Assembly: GCF_002909255.1 (NCBI RefSeq)
Contig: NZ_PIOB01000007.1
Location: 62,001 to 126,000, forward strand
DNA length: 64,000 nt
Source of the DNA: Arenibacter hampyeongensis
GTDB taxonomy: Bacteria > Bacteroidota > Bacteroidia > Flavobacteriales > Flavobacteriaceae
Direction: 5' to 3'
Of this stretch, positions 26,633 to 34,787 are shown piece by piece. Below the pieces are notes generated by a model. The model made no database searches. It worked only from the letters and a program-made list of their open reading frames with translations, and was not told the DNA's origin. Made by a program: the position numbers and the translations under genes. How positions within the stretch are numbered: the first letter of the stretch is position 1; every line of letters starts with the position of its first letter.

Positions 26633-28045
26633 ATGAAGAAAATTATAATATTTCTGTTCCTCGGGACGGTTTTTTTGGGTAATTCACAGCAGATAACCTT
26701 GAAAAAAGGCATTGTAATAGATTCGATTGCTGTTAAAGATTCCATATCGGAAAGTTTTTCACTGTATCTTCCTACAAGCTTTGAAATGGACAAAAATTGG
26801 CCTATTCTTTTTGTTTTTGACATGGCAGGAAGGGGTAAACAGGCCATGCGTATGTTTAAGGATGCGGCTGAAAGACAGGGGTATATCTTGGCGGCTTCAA
26901 ACAATGTCAACGACTCTTTGACCACTTCCCAGAATATTCTCATAACGGGCAGAATGTTTAATGAGATTATCACCTTACTGCCTATTCAAAAAAACAGGAC
27001 CTATAGTGCAGGATTTGATAGCGGGGCCAGATTTGCATCTGTCCTGCCAATTTTTGTAAAGGGTATTTCCGGGGTAATTTCCTGTGGCGCCGTTTATCCC
27101 AATTTGGAAATATTGGACGCTAACAATTTGTTTCATTTTATAGGAATAGTGGGAAAGGAGGATTATGCATATCCCGAAATGTTAATTGGTAAATCGTTAC
27201 TTGACAGGTTAAAATTTCCTAATCATTTCCTCGTATTTAATGGTGGTCATGAATGGCCCCATACCGAATATCTGGAAAAGGCCTTGGAAATCTTCACCTT
27301 ATCCGCAATGGCCAAAGGAAAAATTGTGAAGAATGAGGCTTATGTGGATAAGACCTATGCCCAAAATTTGCTGGAAATAAATGCTTTAATTAGATCCAAC
27401 AACTTAATTCAGGCGGATAATTTGTTGGAGGAAGCTGTGTCCGTGTACAGAGTATTCAAAGATACCGATTCCTTAAAGAAGATAAAGCGTGAACTGAAAA
27501 AGGATAAGGTTTTTAAGACAATGACGCGCAATGAAAACAATACCTTGCTTAAGGAGTCATTTATAAAGGAAGATTATGTTTATTATTTGGAGGAGGATTT
27601 AGCTACCTATAATTACAATAATTTGGGTTGGTGGATATACCAGATGGGGGAACTAAAGAAGTACGACAAAAGCAAGATTACGGCTGAAAAGGAAATGGGG
27701 AAAAGGCTTTTGGGTTACGTTAATGCATTAATTGAAGATAATATAGATATAGTTAAAGGAGGGAGCCAGGTAAATCAGGAGGTTTTAAACCTACTATGGA
27801 TGTTAAAAACGATAACAGATCCCTATGATTACAGTTATTATTTAAAAATAATAGCCAGCAGTGCCCAAATGGAGGATTATGGAACATCATTGTTTTATCT
27901 GGAAGAATTATTGAAAAAAGGGTATGCTGATAAAGCTGAATTATATAGTTTGGAGGGTACTGCCCTTCTCCGGATTACGCCTGAGTTCAACGAAATTGTG
28001 GCAAAATATCTTAAGGACGCCCGTTATGATATAATTGAAGAATGA
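26633..28045 (+). CDS. Exported alpha/beta hydrolase-like protein with aspartate at the nucleophile position
   Basis: 470 residues. A signal peptide (ending near GNSQQ) precedes an alpha/beta hydrolase domain of about 220 residues and a long helical C-terminal region (about 225-470) that may form TPR-like repeats. The nucleophile elbow reads GFDSGAR (127-133), placing Asp129 where relatives have Ser in GFSGGAR; Ser130 follows. The acid candidate is Asp177 in GKEDY and the base His206 in GGHEWP, both kept. The protein may be inactive, use Asp, or use Ser130. A 45-codon frame overlaps its stop. Confidence 0.75.
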   Translation: MKKIIIFLFLGTVFLGNSQQITLKKGIVIDSIAVKDSISESFSLYLPTSFEMDKNWPILFVFDMAGRGKQAMRMFKDAAERQGYILAASNNVNDSLTTSQNILITGRMFNEIITLLPIQKNRTYSAGFDSGARFASVLPIFVKGISGVISCGAVYPNLEILDANNLFHFIGIVGKEDYAYPEMLIGKSLLDRLKFPNHFLVFNGGHEWPHTEYLEKALEIFTLSAMAKGKIVKNEAYVDKTYAQNLLEINALIRSNNLIQADNLLEEAVSVYRVFKDTDSLKKIKRELKKDKVFKTMTRNENNTLLKESFIKEDYVYYLEEDLATYNYNNLGWWIYQMGELKKYDKSKITAEKEMGKRLLGYVNALIEDNIDIVKGGSQVNQEVLNLLWMLKTITDPYDYSYYLKIIASSAQMEDYGTSLFYLEELLKKGYADKAELYSLEGTALLRITPEFNEIVAKYLKDARYDIIEE

Positions 28046-28179
28046 GCCGTTATATTTGGTGGATAGTCATGGCAAGTGGCATTGCCCTTATCCCTCAAAT
28101 TATTGGAGGTCTATTGATTCACATTGTAAACTGGGAAATAAAGGAAATGAAAATGATAGTTCCTGTTTGCCATTCGTAA
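28042..28179 (+). CDS. Short membrane ORF overlapping the hydrolase-like gene
   Basis: 45 codons beginning with ATG that overlaps the upstream stop codon by 4 bases (ATGA). One hydrophobic segment (about residues 3-30) is followed by a short charged tail. I know no family for it. It may be a real coupled small protein or the remnant of a longer gene. Confidence 0.35.
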   Translation: MSRYIWWIVMASGIALIPQIIGGLLIHIVNWEIKEMKMIVPVCHS

Positions 28180-28311
28180 ACTATCTAACACAAATTTTTC
28201 AAGATACTTTTAAATGCGTTTCCGTTAGGAATACGCTTTAAGGTTAGTCTGTTTCAAGAAATTTTTTATTCAGAAATAGGGATGTTGTATTTTTATGCCA
28301 AAAGCAGGAAA

Positions 28312-28950
28312 ATGAAGCAGTTATTTTTGATTTTGGTAATATTTGTACTGGGCTGTAAGGAAAAAAGATATCACGACCAGGAGCACGGGAAAACGGCACT
28401 TGTGGAAGCTAGCTCATTGGAAGATATTGTTCAATTTCAGAAAAAATTGAACAAGGAATTCAAGGACCCTGAAACTTCTCCCTTACCGGATAGGTTTAGA
28501 AAGGATTTTACGACTTTGGATTTTTATAAACCCGATACTACATATAGGGTAATTGCAAAATTTACTAGAACACCTGAGGCCCTGCCATTCCTTATGCCTA
28601 CTAACACTGAAAGACAGACTGAGGAGATTGTATATGGTGTAGCTACTTTTGACCTTAATGGTCGCAATCATAAATTGGAAGTATATCAAAATCAAGAATT
28701 ATTGCAGCAGGAGAAGTATAGGGATTATTTATTTTTGCCTTTTGCGGACCTAACCAATGGTGAGGAAACCTATGGTGGCGGCAGATATTTGGACTTGACT
28801 ATTCCGGACGGCGATAGCATTCTGTTGGATTTTAACAAGGCATATAATCCATATTGCGCTTATAATCCCAAATATTCCTGTCCGTTGGTTCCAAAGCAAA
28901 ATAGACTGGACACTGAAATTTTAGCAGGAGTGAAGGCATTTAGAAAATGA
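28312..28950 (+). CDS. DUF1684 domain lipoprotein
   Basis: 212 residues from ATG 28312, with a lipobox ending at VLGC. The DUF1684 hallmarks are the LDLTIPDGDSILLDFNKAYNP stretch (given as segments) and the CAYNPKYSCPLVP C-terminal segment. Function is not known to me. The longer frame from 28282 adds an unlikely leader. A strong terminator follows. Confidence 0.88.
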   Translation: MKQLFLILVIFVLGCKEKRYHDQEHGKTALVEASSLEDIVQFQKKLNKEFKDPETSPLPDRFRKDFTTLDFYKPDTTYRVIAKFTRTPEALPFLMPTNTERQTEEIVYGVATFDLNGRNHKLEVYQNQELLQQEKYRDYLFLPFADLTNGEETYGGGRYLDLTIPDGDSILLDFNKAYNPYCAYNPKYSCPLVPKQNRLDTEILAGVKAFRK

Positions 28951-28961
28951 TAAAATAAAAA

Positions 28962-28982
28962 AGCCCCGCTCTAAGCGGGGCT
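28962..28982. terminator. Bidirectional terminator between DUF1684 and porin genes
   Basis: AGCCCCGCT (28962-28970) pairs with AGCGGGGCT (28974-28982) around a 3-base loop. An A-run precedes it and an AT-rich stretch follows, suiting both convergent genes. Confidence 0.85.
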
Positions 28983-29004
28983 ATAAATAATAAACTCAAT
29001 TTTT

Positions 29005-30072
29005 TTAGAAAGAATACACGGCGGCTAGAACAAAAGAGGACAAACTCTTTTGTGGTGCCAAATCCGTATCTAAGAAACTAAAGGAATCATCAGAAGCACT
29101 ATCCAATCGCAATTCTGGTTTGATTATTAAATTTCCTATAGTGGCACTTCCTGTAAGCGTTACAGCAAAAACACTGGAATCTTCAAGTCCTGTTCCAATG
29201 GCGCCATAGTCTCCTGTTTCAGCGAAATATTCACCTCTTAATCCCAAGGTAAAGTTGTCAGAAGTGGCATATTGAGGGTAAAGAGCTACTCCGGCAAAAC
29301 CAATATCATCATTGTCATATAGGGCTGCATTGATTCCCAAGAAGAATTCATCTGACAAATCGAAGCCTCCAGTGAAGTCGATCTCAAAAGCACCGTCATC
29401 CGCAAGGAAATTTAAGAATTGACCGCTGTAGCCCAATTGAGCTCCGAAGGCATATTTTTCGGTTGGATTCAATTCGGTTTGATCGGTAGGATTCATGATC
29501 GCCAGCATTAAGCTAAAGTCGTCAGATAAGGTGAAGTCTGCTTTTAAGCCGGTGTGGGAGAAGGGGCCATATGAAAATAAGTAAGATGTACTATAGTTAA
29601 AATTAGCTACAGGAGAAATTACTTCATAACCTAAGAATGTATTAAAATTACCAAAGGTTAATTTCACGGATTCACTTACATTCCAGTATACATACAATTG
29701 GTTAACAATATTTCCCGTAGCAGAATATAAAGGGGAAGCAAAAATGGCATCCGTTCCTCTTGGTCCAAAAACAAGATCAGCTACGAAACCTACATCTTCA
29801 CCTTCGTAACCGGCAATCACATTGGCCATTCCCAAGGCAAAACCAGGTAAATTGGCAAAAGAGGATCCAGGAGCTGCATTAGGGGCACCAGAGGTGTCGT
29901 CAAAACCGTTGTCTCCATTTAAATTTGTTCTGTAATAAGCATCCACACTTCCGCTGATGGTGAATTTTTTGTCTTCCTTTTCCTCTTCTTGGGCAAAGGT
30001 CAATGCTGAAGCAAGAACAAATGCAAGTAATAGTAAATTTTTTACGTATTTTGTGTAAATAATCGTTTTCAT
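29005..30072 (-). CDS. Outer membrane beta-barrel porin (BBP2/OmpL-like)
   Basis: 355 residues. A signal peptide (about 28 residues, ending LTFAQ) precedes alternating beta strands with aromatic girdles, and the chain ends in a C-terminal Tyr-Ser-Phe, typical of outer membrane barrels. Segments such as FGNFNTFLGYEVISP match the putative porin-2 (BBP2) family. It follows amtB on the same strand after a hairpin at 30141-30170, so it may be a nitrogen-linked solute pore; this is inferred from position. Confidence 0.85.
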   Translation of the reverse strand: MKTIIYTKYVKNLLLLAFVLASALTFAQEEEKEDKKFTISGSVDAYYRTNLNGDNGFDDTSGAPNAAPGSSFANLPGFALGMANVIAGYEGEDVGFVADLVFGPRGTDAIFASPLYSATGNIVNQLYVYWNVSESVKLTFGNFNTFLGYEVISPVANFNYSTSYLFSYGPFSHTGLKADFTLSDDFSLMLAIMNPTDQTELNPTEKYAFGAQLGYSGQFLNFLADDGAFEIDFTGGFDLSDEFFLGINAALYDNDDIGFAGVALYPQYATSDNFTLGLRGEYFAETGDYGAIGTGLEDSSVFAVTLTGSATIGNLIIKPELRLDSASDDSFSFLDTDLAPQKSLSSFVLAAVYSF

Positions 30073-30140
30073 AATTCAATGGGTTATATCCTATTCAGGA
30101 TGTTATGTATTTATTGAGTTGTTGTAATTGAAAAGGTTAT

Positions 30141-30170
30141 TAACGGAGCGTTCTGCAAAACGCTCCGTTA
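30141..30170. terminator. Perfect 12-bp hairpin between amtB and the porin
   Basis: TAACGGAGCGTT (30141-30152) pairs with AACGCTCCGTTA (30159-30170) around a 6-base loop. On the minus strand only a weak T-run follows, so it may be a partial terminator or a processing/stability element in the operon. Confidence 0.65.
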
Positions 30171-30183
30171 CCTTTTGTATTTA

Positions 30184-31434
30184 TTAGTGTTGGTTCATCC
30201 TGAAGTCGGCATAGGCATCCATTCCGTGCTCATGTAAATCCAAGCCTTCCAATTCTTCTTCCTTGGAAACTCTGATTCCTGAAGTTTTCTTAATCGTGTA
30301 GAGAATGATAAATGCTGTTAGGCAGCAGAAAATACCGGTTGCGGCTACTCCTGATAGTTGGTATAAAAACTGGGATACACCGGCCTTAACTCCGAAAATA
30401 CCAACGGCCAAAGTACCCCAAATACCACAGATAAGGTGAACTGCAACTGCTCCAACTGGATCATCCAGCCTTAATTTGTCTACCAAAGCAACGCCTAGGA
30501 CAATAATTACCCCGGCTATTAGACCTATGATAATAGCCTCAAAAGGAGACATTAGGTCGGCTCCTGCAGTAATACCTACCAAACCGCCCAAGATACCGTT
30601 CAGCATCATGGTAAGGTCATAGTTCTTGTATAGGATTGTAGAGAAGATAAATGATCCCATTCCACCTGCGGCTGCCGCCAAACAAGTTGTGACCAATACG
30701 ATTGAAGTCCCAGCAGGATCTGCTGATAAGACCGATCCACCATTAAACCCAAACCAGCCCAGCCAAAGAATAAGCACACCAGCGGCTGCCAATGGAATGT
30801 TGTGGCCCGGAATCGCATTAGGTTTTCCGTCTTCGCCAAACTTGCCAATTCTAGGTCCCAATATATAGATTGCGATCAATGCTGCCCATCCTCCAACGGA
30901 ATGCACTAGAGTGGATCCGGCAAAATCGTGGAAACCGGCATCATCGCCACCCAGTGTGGATAGGAATCCACCACCCCATTGCCAAGAACCTACAATAGGA
31001 TAAACCAATCCTACGTAGATTATGGTGAAAATCATGAATCCACCAAGTTTAATACGTTCTGCTACTGCTCCAGAAACTATAGTAGCTGCTGTTGCAGCAA
31101 ACATGCCTTGAAACAGAAAATCGGTCCAATACGTATACCCTTCGCTATAGGTGAGGTCCAAGCTGCCGTCTGGTAGTATGGGGGCTTCAATGCCAAATCC
31201 GGCGAAACCAAGATATCCATTGAAATCACCTGGATACATTAGGTTAAATCCACCTACATAATATATGAGTAACCCCATGCAGATGATAAATACGTTTTTA
31301 AATAAGATATTGATTGTGTTTTTTTGTCTGGTTAGTCCAATTTCCAAAAGAGAAAATCCTAAATGCATGAAGAATACGAGAGCCGTACATATCATCATCC
31401 AAACGTTATTTGCTGTAAATAATCCTACGTCCAT
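30184..31434 (-). CDS. amtB: Ammonium transporter
   Basis: 416 residues, 11 predicted membrane helices. The pore histidine pair is present as His178 (STLVHSVGG) and His332 (VAVHLICG). It moves ammonium/ammonia across the inner membrane. It begins 30 bases after glnK, the standard pairing in which the P-II protein blocks the channel when nitrogen is ample. The operon order is glnK-amtB-porin. Confidence 0.96.
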   Translation of the reverse strand: MDVGLFTANNVWMMICTALVFFMHLGFSLLEIGLTRQKNTINILFKNVFIICMGLLIYYVGGFNLMYPGDFNGYLGFAGFGIEAPILPDGSLDLTYSEGYTYWTDFLFQGMFAATAATIVSGAVAERIKLGGFMIFTIIYVGLVYPIVGSWQWGGGFLSTLGGDDAGFHDFAGSTLVHSVGGWAALIAIYILGPRIGKFGEDGKPNAIPGHNIPLAAAGVLILWLGWFGFNGGSVLSADPAGTSIVLVTTCLAAAAGGMGSFIFSTILYKNYDLTMMLNGILGGLVGITAGADLMSPFEAIIIGLIAGVIIVLGVALVDKLRLDDPVGAVAVHLICGIWGTLAVGIFGVKAGVSQFLYQLSGVAATGIFCCLTAFIILYTIKKTSGIRVSKEEELEGLDLHEHGMDAYADFRMNQH

Positions 31435-31464
31435 GTTGTATATTGTTTGTTGATTTTTAATTTT

Positions 31465-31803
31465 TTAGTTAATGCCTGCTTTTCCGCTTTCCTTTGTTCT
31501 AATGCGATAGGCTTCCAAAACTTCCGAAACGAAAATTTTACCGTCACCTACATTTCCTGAATATGCGGTTTCCAGAATCGTATTAACCGTACGCTCCAAG
31601 AACTCATCCGATATTACTATGGAAAGATACCTGCGTTGAATGTCGGATGTGCTATAGGAAATGCCTCTATATACATGACCTTCTTTTTCATTTCCGACTC
31701 CCGTTACATCCCAGTAACTAAAAAAGTTAACTTCAATTTGATGTAACGCTTTTTTTACGTCATCAAATTTTGACTTCCTAATAATTGCCTCGATTTTTTT
31801 CAT
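31465..31803 (-). CDS. glnK: Nitrogen regulatory protein P-II (GlnK/GlnB)
   Basis: 112 residues, cytosolic trimer. The T-loop reads GHVYRGISYSTSD, with Tyr50 in the place of the uridylylated tyrosine of E. coli GlnB (Tyr51). The B-loop GNVGDGKIFV is conserved. It senses 2-oxoglutarate and nucleotides and controls AmtB. First gene of the glnK-amtB-porin operon. The operon's promoter region carries two candidate nitrogen-operator copies. Confidence 0.95.
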   Translation of the reverse strand: MKKIEAIIRKSKFDDVKKALHQIEVNFFSYWDVTGVGNEKEGHVYRGISYSTSDIQRRYLSIVISDEFLERTVNTILETAYSGNVGDGKIFVSEVLEAYRIRTKESGKAGIN

Positions 31804-31825
31804 AATTGATTTATTATTTATGAAG

Positions 31826-31833
31826 CAAAAATA
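31826..31833 (-). promoter_or_regulatory. -7 promoter element of glnK-amtB-porin
   Basis: Plus strand CAAAAATA reads TATTTTTG on the minus strand, 22 bases before the glnK ATG. The box is identical to those of glnII and glnN. The first operator copy begins 15 bases upstream of it, in place of a -33 element. Confidence 0.6.
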
Positions 31834-31847
31834 TATATAAAATTAAT

Positions 31848-31923
31848 ACCCCCCTATTTTTTAGGGGGTGTATAAGAAATAATTACATATTATATAAAAA
31901 ATACCCCTATATTTTGTGGGTAT
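31848..31923. promoter_or_regulatory. Two candidate nitrogen operator copies upstream of glnK
   Basis: The proximal copy is ACCCCC at 31848-31853 and GGGGGT at 31864-31869 around a T-run. The distal copy is ATACCC at 31901-31906 and GGGTAT at 31918-31923 around TATATTTTGT. Their centres are about 53 bases apart, roughly five helical turns. Both share the C/T-run/G layout of the glnII/glnN region. Confidence 0.6.
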
Positions 31924-32101
31924 GTAGATTCTTAATAATAATTATGTTGATATGTTAATATAATTAACATTTGCTGGGTCAAAAACTGAAAGAATCGTGT
32001 CTTTTTAAGCGTTTTGCTGTTAATAATGCAGGAAATTGGTAAAATCTCCTGAAAAAACTAAAATGGAAAGAAATAATGAAAAGGGAGTAAACGAGGTGTT
32101 G

Positions 32102-32467
32102 TTACTTGGAAAACCAGAATCCTGCAGCCACGGCAAGGATTCCGATGATTAGGCTGGCGAGGGTATAACCGGCAAAATTAACAAAATCACCAGTTTTTAA
32201 AAATGAGTGTTGTTCCAAAGCAAATGTTGAAAAAGTAGTGAAGCCACCACAGAAACCAGTGGTCAATAATAAGGTCTGATTTGAGGAAAGTATATTGTTC
32301 TTAAACGAAAGTCCAAGAATAAAGCCTATTAGTAGGCAACCTATAATATTGGCAATAAAAGTACCAAGGAAAAAATTGTGAAAGGTGTTGTTGAAAGTTT
32401 TGCCTAGTAAAAAACGCAGTCCACTCCCCAAGCCCCCTCCTAAAAAGACGAGTAGAAATTGCTTCAT
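32102..32467 (-). CDS. crcB: Fluoride channel FluC/CrcB
   Basis: 121 residues with four membrane helices. Family motifs are GGLGSGLRF near the N-terminus, NIIGCLLIGF in the second helix and GFCGGFTTFSTFALE in the third, which lines the fluoride pore. It lowers cytosolic fluoride as a dual-topology dimer. I looked for a fluoride riboswitch upstream and could not support one. Confidence 0.93.
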   Translation of the reverse strand: MKQFLLVFLGGGLGSGLRFLLGKTFNNTFHNFFLGTFIANIIGCLLIGFILGLSFKNNILSSNQTLLLTTGFCGGFTTFSTFALEQHSFLKTGDFVNFAGYTLASLIIGILAVAAGFWFSK

Positions 32468-32609
32468 CGACTTATAATTTTTATTTCTTGATTAAAGTAA
32501 ATAAAAATCACCACATATAGGGTTCTTGAAAATTTGCAATGATAAATCATAAATACTGTATAAGGGTAGTATTTATGCAAAGATGCACATATTTCCTTTT
32601 AGACTAGAT

Positions 32610-32786
32610 TTAAACTGCCTTTTTATATTTCGAGTTAATTAAATCTAGGGGGAAGATTACTGTTGTAGATTCTGAAATATTTTTGACGGACTTTTCTTTC
32701 TTTTTTGGACTACTGTTAAAACTAACTAAAAAAAGTAATGCGTTTATACCAATAAGAACTAATAAAATACTGAAAAAAGTTACCAT
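32610..32786 (-). CDS. Small conserved membrane protein (58 residues)
   Basis: From ATG 32786 the product has one hydrophobic helix (MVTFFSILLVLIGINALL...), then a basic patch and a tail ending in LDLINSKYKKAV, a pattern I recognise from small flavobacterial membrane proteins of unknown function. The longer frame start at 32816 falls inside a -7 box (32814-32821), so the ATG at 32786 is chosen. Its N-terminus resembles the 28-residue ORF at 49404-49490. Confidence 0.7.
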   Translation of the reverse strand: MVTFFSILLVLIGINALLFLVSFNSSPKKKEKSVKNISESTTVIFPLDLINSKYKKAV

Positions 32787-32813
32787 ACAACTAAACGATT
32801 TAGTTACCAAACG

Positions 32814-32821
32814 CAAAATTA
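32814..32821 (-). promoter_or_regulatory. -7 promoter element of the 58-residue membrane protein
   Basis: Plus strand CAAAATTA reads TAATTTTG on the minus strand, 27 bases before ATG 32786. Confidence 0.5.
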
Positions 32822-32902
32822 CGCCTTTTCGTATATTATACGCTGAAAAAATCTAAATTGTTGTCAAGGGATGTGCTTTTTATGGGGAACCAATAATAAT
32901 TG

Positions 32903-33091
32903 TTAATTTTTAAGGAAAAACTTAATAAGGAATAAAATAATTATGAATAATGTGAAGAAAAGTCCTACCCATTTGACACCTTTATAATTTTTTTCATGAA
33001 GTTTTTTGTCTTTTTGATAAGAAATTATGGTAATTACAACAAATGCAACAAAAAAAAGACCTGCAAAAATTAATTGTCCGGTACTGAACAT
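32903..33091 (-). CDS. Small two-helix membrane protein (62 residues)
   Basis: From ATG 33091 the product has two hydrophobic helices (about 5-24 and 40-60) separated by a charged SYQKDKKLHEKNYKGVKW loop. The same layout is seen in conserved small flavobacterial proteins; function unknown. A -7 box at 33107-33114 supports this start over the longer frame. It is divergent from the pyrophosphohydrolase gene 41 bases away. Confidence 0.72.
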   Translation of the reverse strand: MFSTGQLIFAGLFFVAFVVITIISYQKDKKLHEKNYKGVKWVGLFFTLFIIILFLIKFFLKN

Positions 33092-33106
33092 ATTTATATT
33101 TTTACG

Positions 33107-33114
33107 CAAATCTA
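33107..33114 (-). promoter_or_regulatory. -7 promoter element of the 62-residue membrane protein
   Basis: Plus strand CAAATCTA reads TAGATTTG on the minus strand, 15 bases before ATG 33091. Confidence 0.5.
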
Positions 33115-33132
33115 ACTTAAATAATTTCAATA

Positions 33133-33522
33133 ATGAAAAGTAAACTTAGTGCCGTAGAATTGTTCCATAATTCGTTTGGGTTGGGTGTTTCCAAGGAGAT
33201 TAAGGCTGATTTGGGCAAGGACAAGAATTTGCTACGTTTTAATTTGATGGACGAAGAAAATAAGGAATATCTCGAGGCAGCCACCAACAATGATGTGGTT
33301 GAAGTTGCGGATGCCCTTGGTGATATGCTCTATATATTATGTGGAACAATATTGGAACACGGTATGCAATACAAAATTGAAGAAGTATTTGAGGAAATTC
33401 AGCGAAGCAATATGAGTAAATTGGGAATAGACGGCAAACCGATTTACAGGGAGGATGGAAAAGTGTTAAAAGGGCCTAATTATTTTAAGCCCAACATAGT
33501 GGATATTTTGGATAAAAAATAG
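33133..33522 (+). CDS. Nucleoside triphosphate pyrophosphohydrolase-like protein (MazG/PRA-PH superfamily)
   Basis: 129 residues, helical. The metal-site pattern of the all-alpha NTP pyrophosphatases is visible: EENKEYLEA near 41-49 (EExxE-like) and EVADALGDMLY near 58-68 (ExxD-like). The family removes pyrophosphate from NTPs, often damaged ones; the true substrate is unknown. It ends before a terminator shared with the convergent ilvE. Confidence 0.85.
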   Translation: MKSKLSAVELFHNSFGLGVSKEIKADLGKDKNLLRFNLMDEENKEYLEAATNNDVVEVADALGDMLYILCGTILEHGMQYKIEEVFEEIQRSNMSKLGIDGKPIYREDGKVLKGPNYFKPNIVDILDKK

Positions 33523-33561
33523 AATATCCGATTCCTGTATTCATAATTGAACTAAAAAAAT

Positions 33562-33590
33562 GCCCCCTTTTAAACGAAGAGGGCCTTTTT
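33562..33590. terminator. Terminator between the pyrophosphohydrolase and ilvE genes
   Basis: GCCCCCTT (33562-33569) pairs with AAGAGGGC (33577-33584) with one mismatch; a T-run follows on the plus strand and an A-run precedes it for the minus strand. Confidence 0.75.
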
Positions 33591-33608
33591 AATGATGTAT
33601 AGGGATTG

Positions 33609-34682
33609 CTATTGGATATTCACTTGATATCTCCAACCAAATTTATCCTTGGCCTTGTTGTATTGAATATCGGTAATGCGCTTCTTTAATAAGGTGGCAT
33701 AGCTATCTTTTATTTCTGGCAAATCATAATCCTTGCCTTGGAATCCGAAAGTGGCGATAGGTGAAATTACTGCCGCGGTACCGGCTCCGAACATTTCTTT
33801 AAGACTTCCGTTCTTTGAGGCTTCAACAACCTCTTTGACGGTAATTTTTCTAACCTCCACTTTTATATTTTCATCTTTCGCAATGTCTATAATACTCTTT
33901 CTGGTTATACCATCCAATATCCTGTCACTTGTGGGACTGGTAATTAAAGTATCATTTATTCTAACAAATATATTCATGGCACCTGCCTCCTCGATATATT
34001 CGTGGTTGTTGTCATCGGTCCAAATAACTTGATTATAGCCCTTTTCAACTGCCAATTGGGTTGGATAAAATTGTCCCGCGTAATTACCGCCGGCCTTGGC
34101 AAATCCTACACCGCCATTAGCGGATCTTGAGTATTTTTCTTCTATAAGAACTTTTACCTTACCTGCAAAATAGGAAGCAGATGGCGAACAAGCAATAATA
34201 AATTTGTACTCGCTTGAAGGTGATGCATGGAATCCTCCACCTGTAGCAAAGATAAAAGGTCTAATGTACAATGAGCTTCCTTCCGCGGTCGGAATCCATT
34301 TATGGTCCAATTTTAAAAGGGCCTTTAAGCCATCCATAAAGTAATCTTCAGGGAACTCTGGCATAGCAAGTCTTTTGGACGAAATATTAATTCTCTTTTG
34401 GTTTTCCAAAGGACGGAAAAGCCAAACATTTTTATCTTCATCCTTGTAGGCTTTCATCCCTTCAAAAACAGATTGACCATAATGGAAAATTTTAGCTGAC
34501 GGGTCAAGCGTAATCGGTTGGTACGGAACTATTTTTGGTACTTCCCAAGCTCCATTCTTATAATCGCAGACCATCATATGGTCTGTAAAATACTTCCCAA
34601 ACGATAAATTATTGAAATCTACTTTATCAATTTTCGAGGTTTTAACTTTCTCAACTATTATTGAATTTGAAACAGTTTGCAT
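33609..34682 (-). CDS. ilvE: Branched-chain amino acid aminotransferase
   Basis: 357 residues, cytosolic PLP enzyme of fold type IV. The PLP-lysine region reads GGVGFAKAGGNYA and the phosphate-binding end reads GAGTAAVISP. It transfers amino groups between glutamate and the keto acids of leucine, isoleucine and valine. Length fits the eukaryote-like BCAT subgroup. Monocistronic. Confidence 0.94.
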   Translation of the reverse strand: MQTVSNSIIVEKVKTSKIDKVDFNNLSFGKYFTDHMMVCDYKNGAWEVPKIVPYQPITLDPSAKIFHYGQSVFEGMKAYKDEDKNVWLFRPLENQKRINISSKRLAMPEFPEDYFMDGLKALLKLDHKWIPTAEGSSLYIRPFIFATGGGFHASPSSEYKFIIACSPSASYFAGKVKVLIEEKYSRSANGGVGFAKAGGNYAGQFYPTQLAVEKGYNQVIWTDDNNHEYIEEAGAMNIFVRINDTLITSPTSDRILDGITRKSIIDIAKDENIKVEVRKITVKEVVEASKNGSLKEMFGAGTAAVISPIATFGFQGKDYDLPEIKDSYATLLKKRITDIQYNKAKDKFGWRYQVNIQ

Positions 34683-34787
34683 AGAGATTTAATTTAAAGC
34701 AATAAAATTAAGCAAATATCATTAGTAGTACTTCTTTTTTCGTCAAAAAAGACCCAGTTTTGTAAAGTGATTTAAATTCTGGCTATA

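Larger units (their letters stand above)
31804..32101. other. Intergenic region between glnK and crcB
   Basis: 298 bases. The glnK-proximal 120 bases hold the promoter and operator copies above; 31930-32100 is AT-rich and shows no coding frame or strong hairpin. Confidence 0.5.

Noticed and set aside
31804..31930. Sigma-54 (-24/-12) promoter before glnK
   Set aside because: No GG-N10-GC pair with the right context was found; the TAnnTTTG box fits the primary sigma factor.
32468..32609. Fluoride riboswitch upstream of crcB
   Set aside because: Only a short GGTGAT-like stretch is present; the pseudoknot pairing could not be built.
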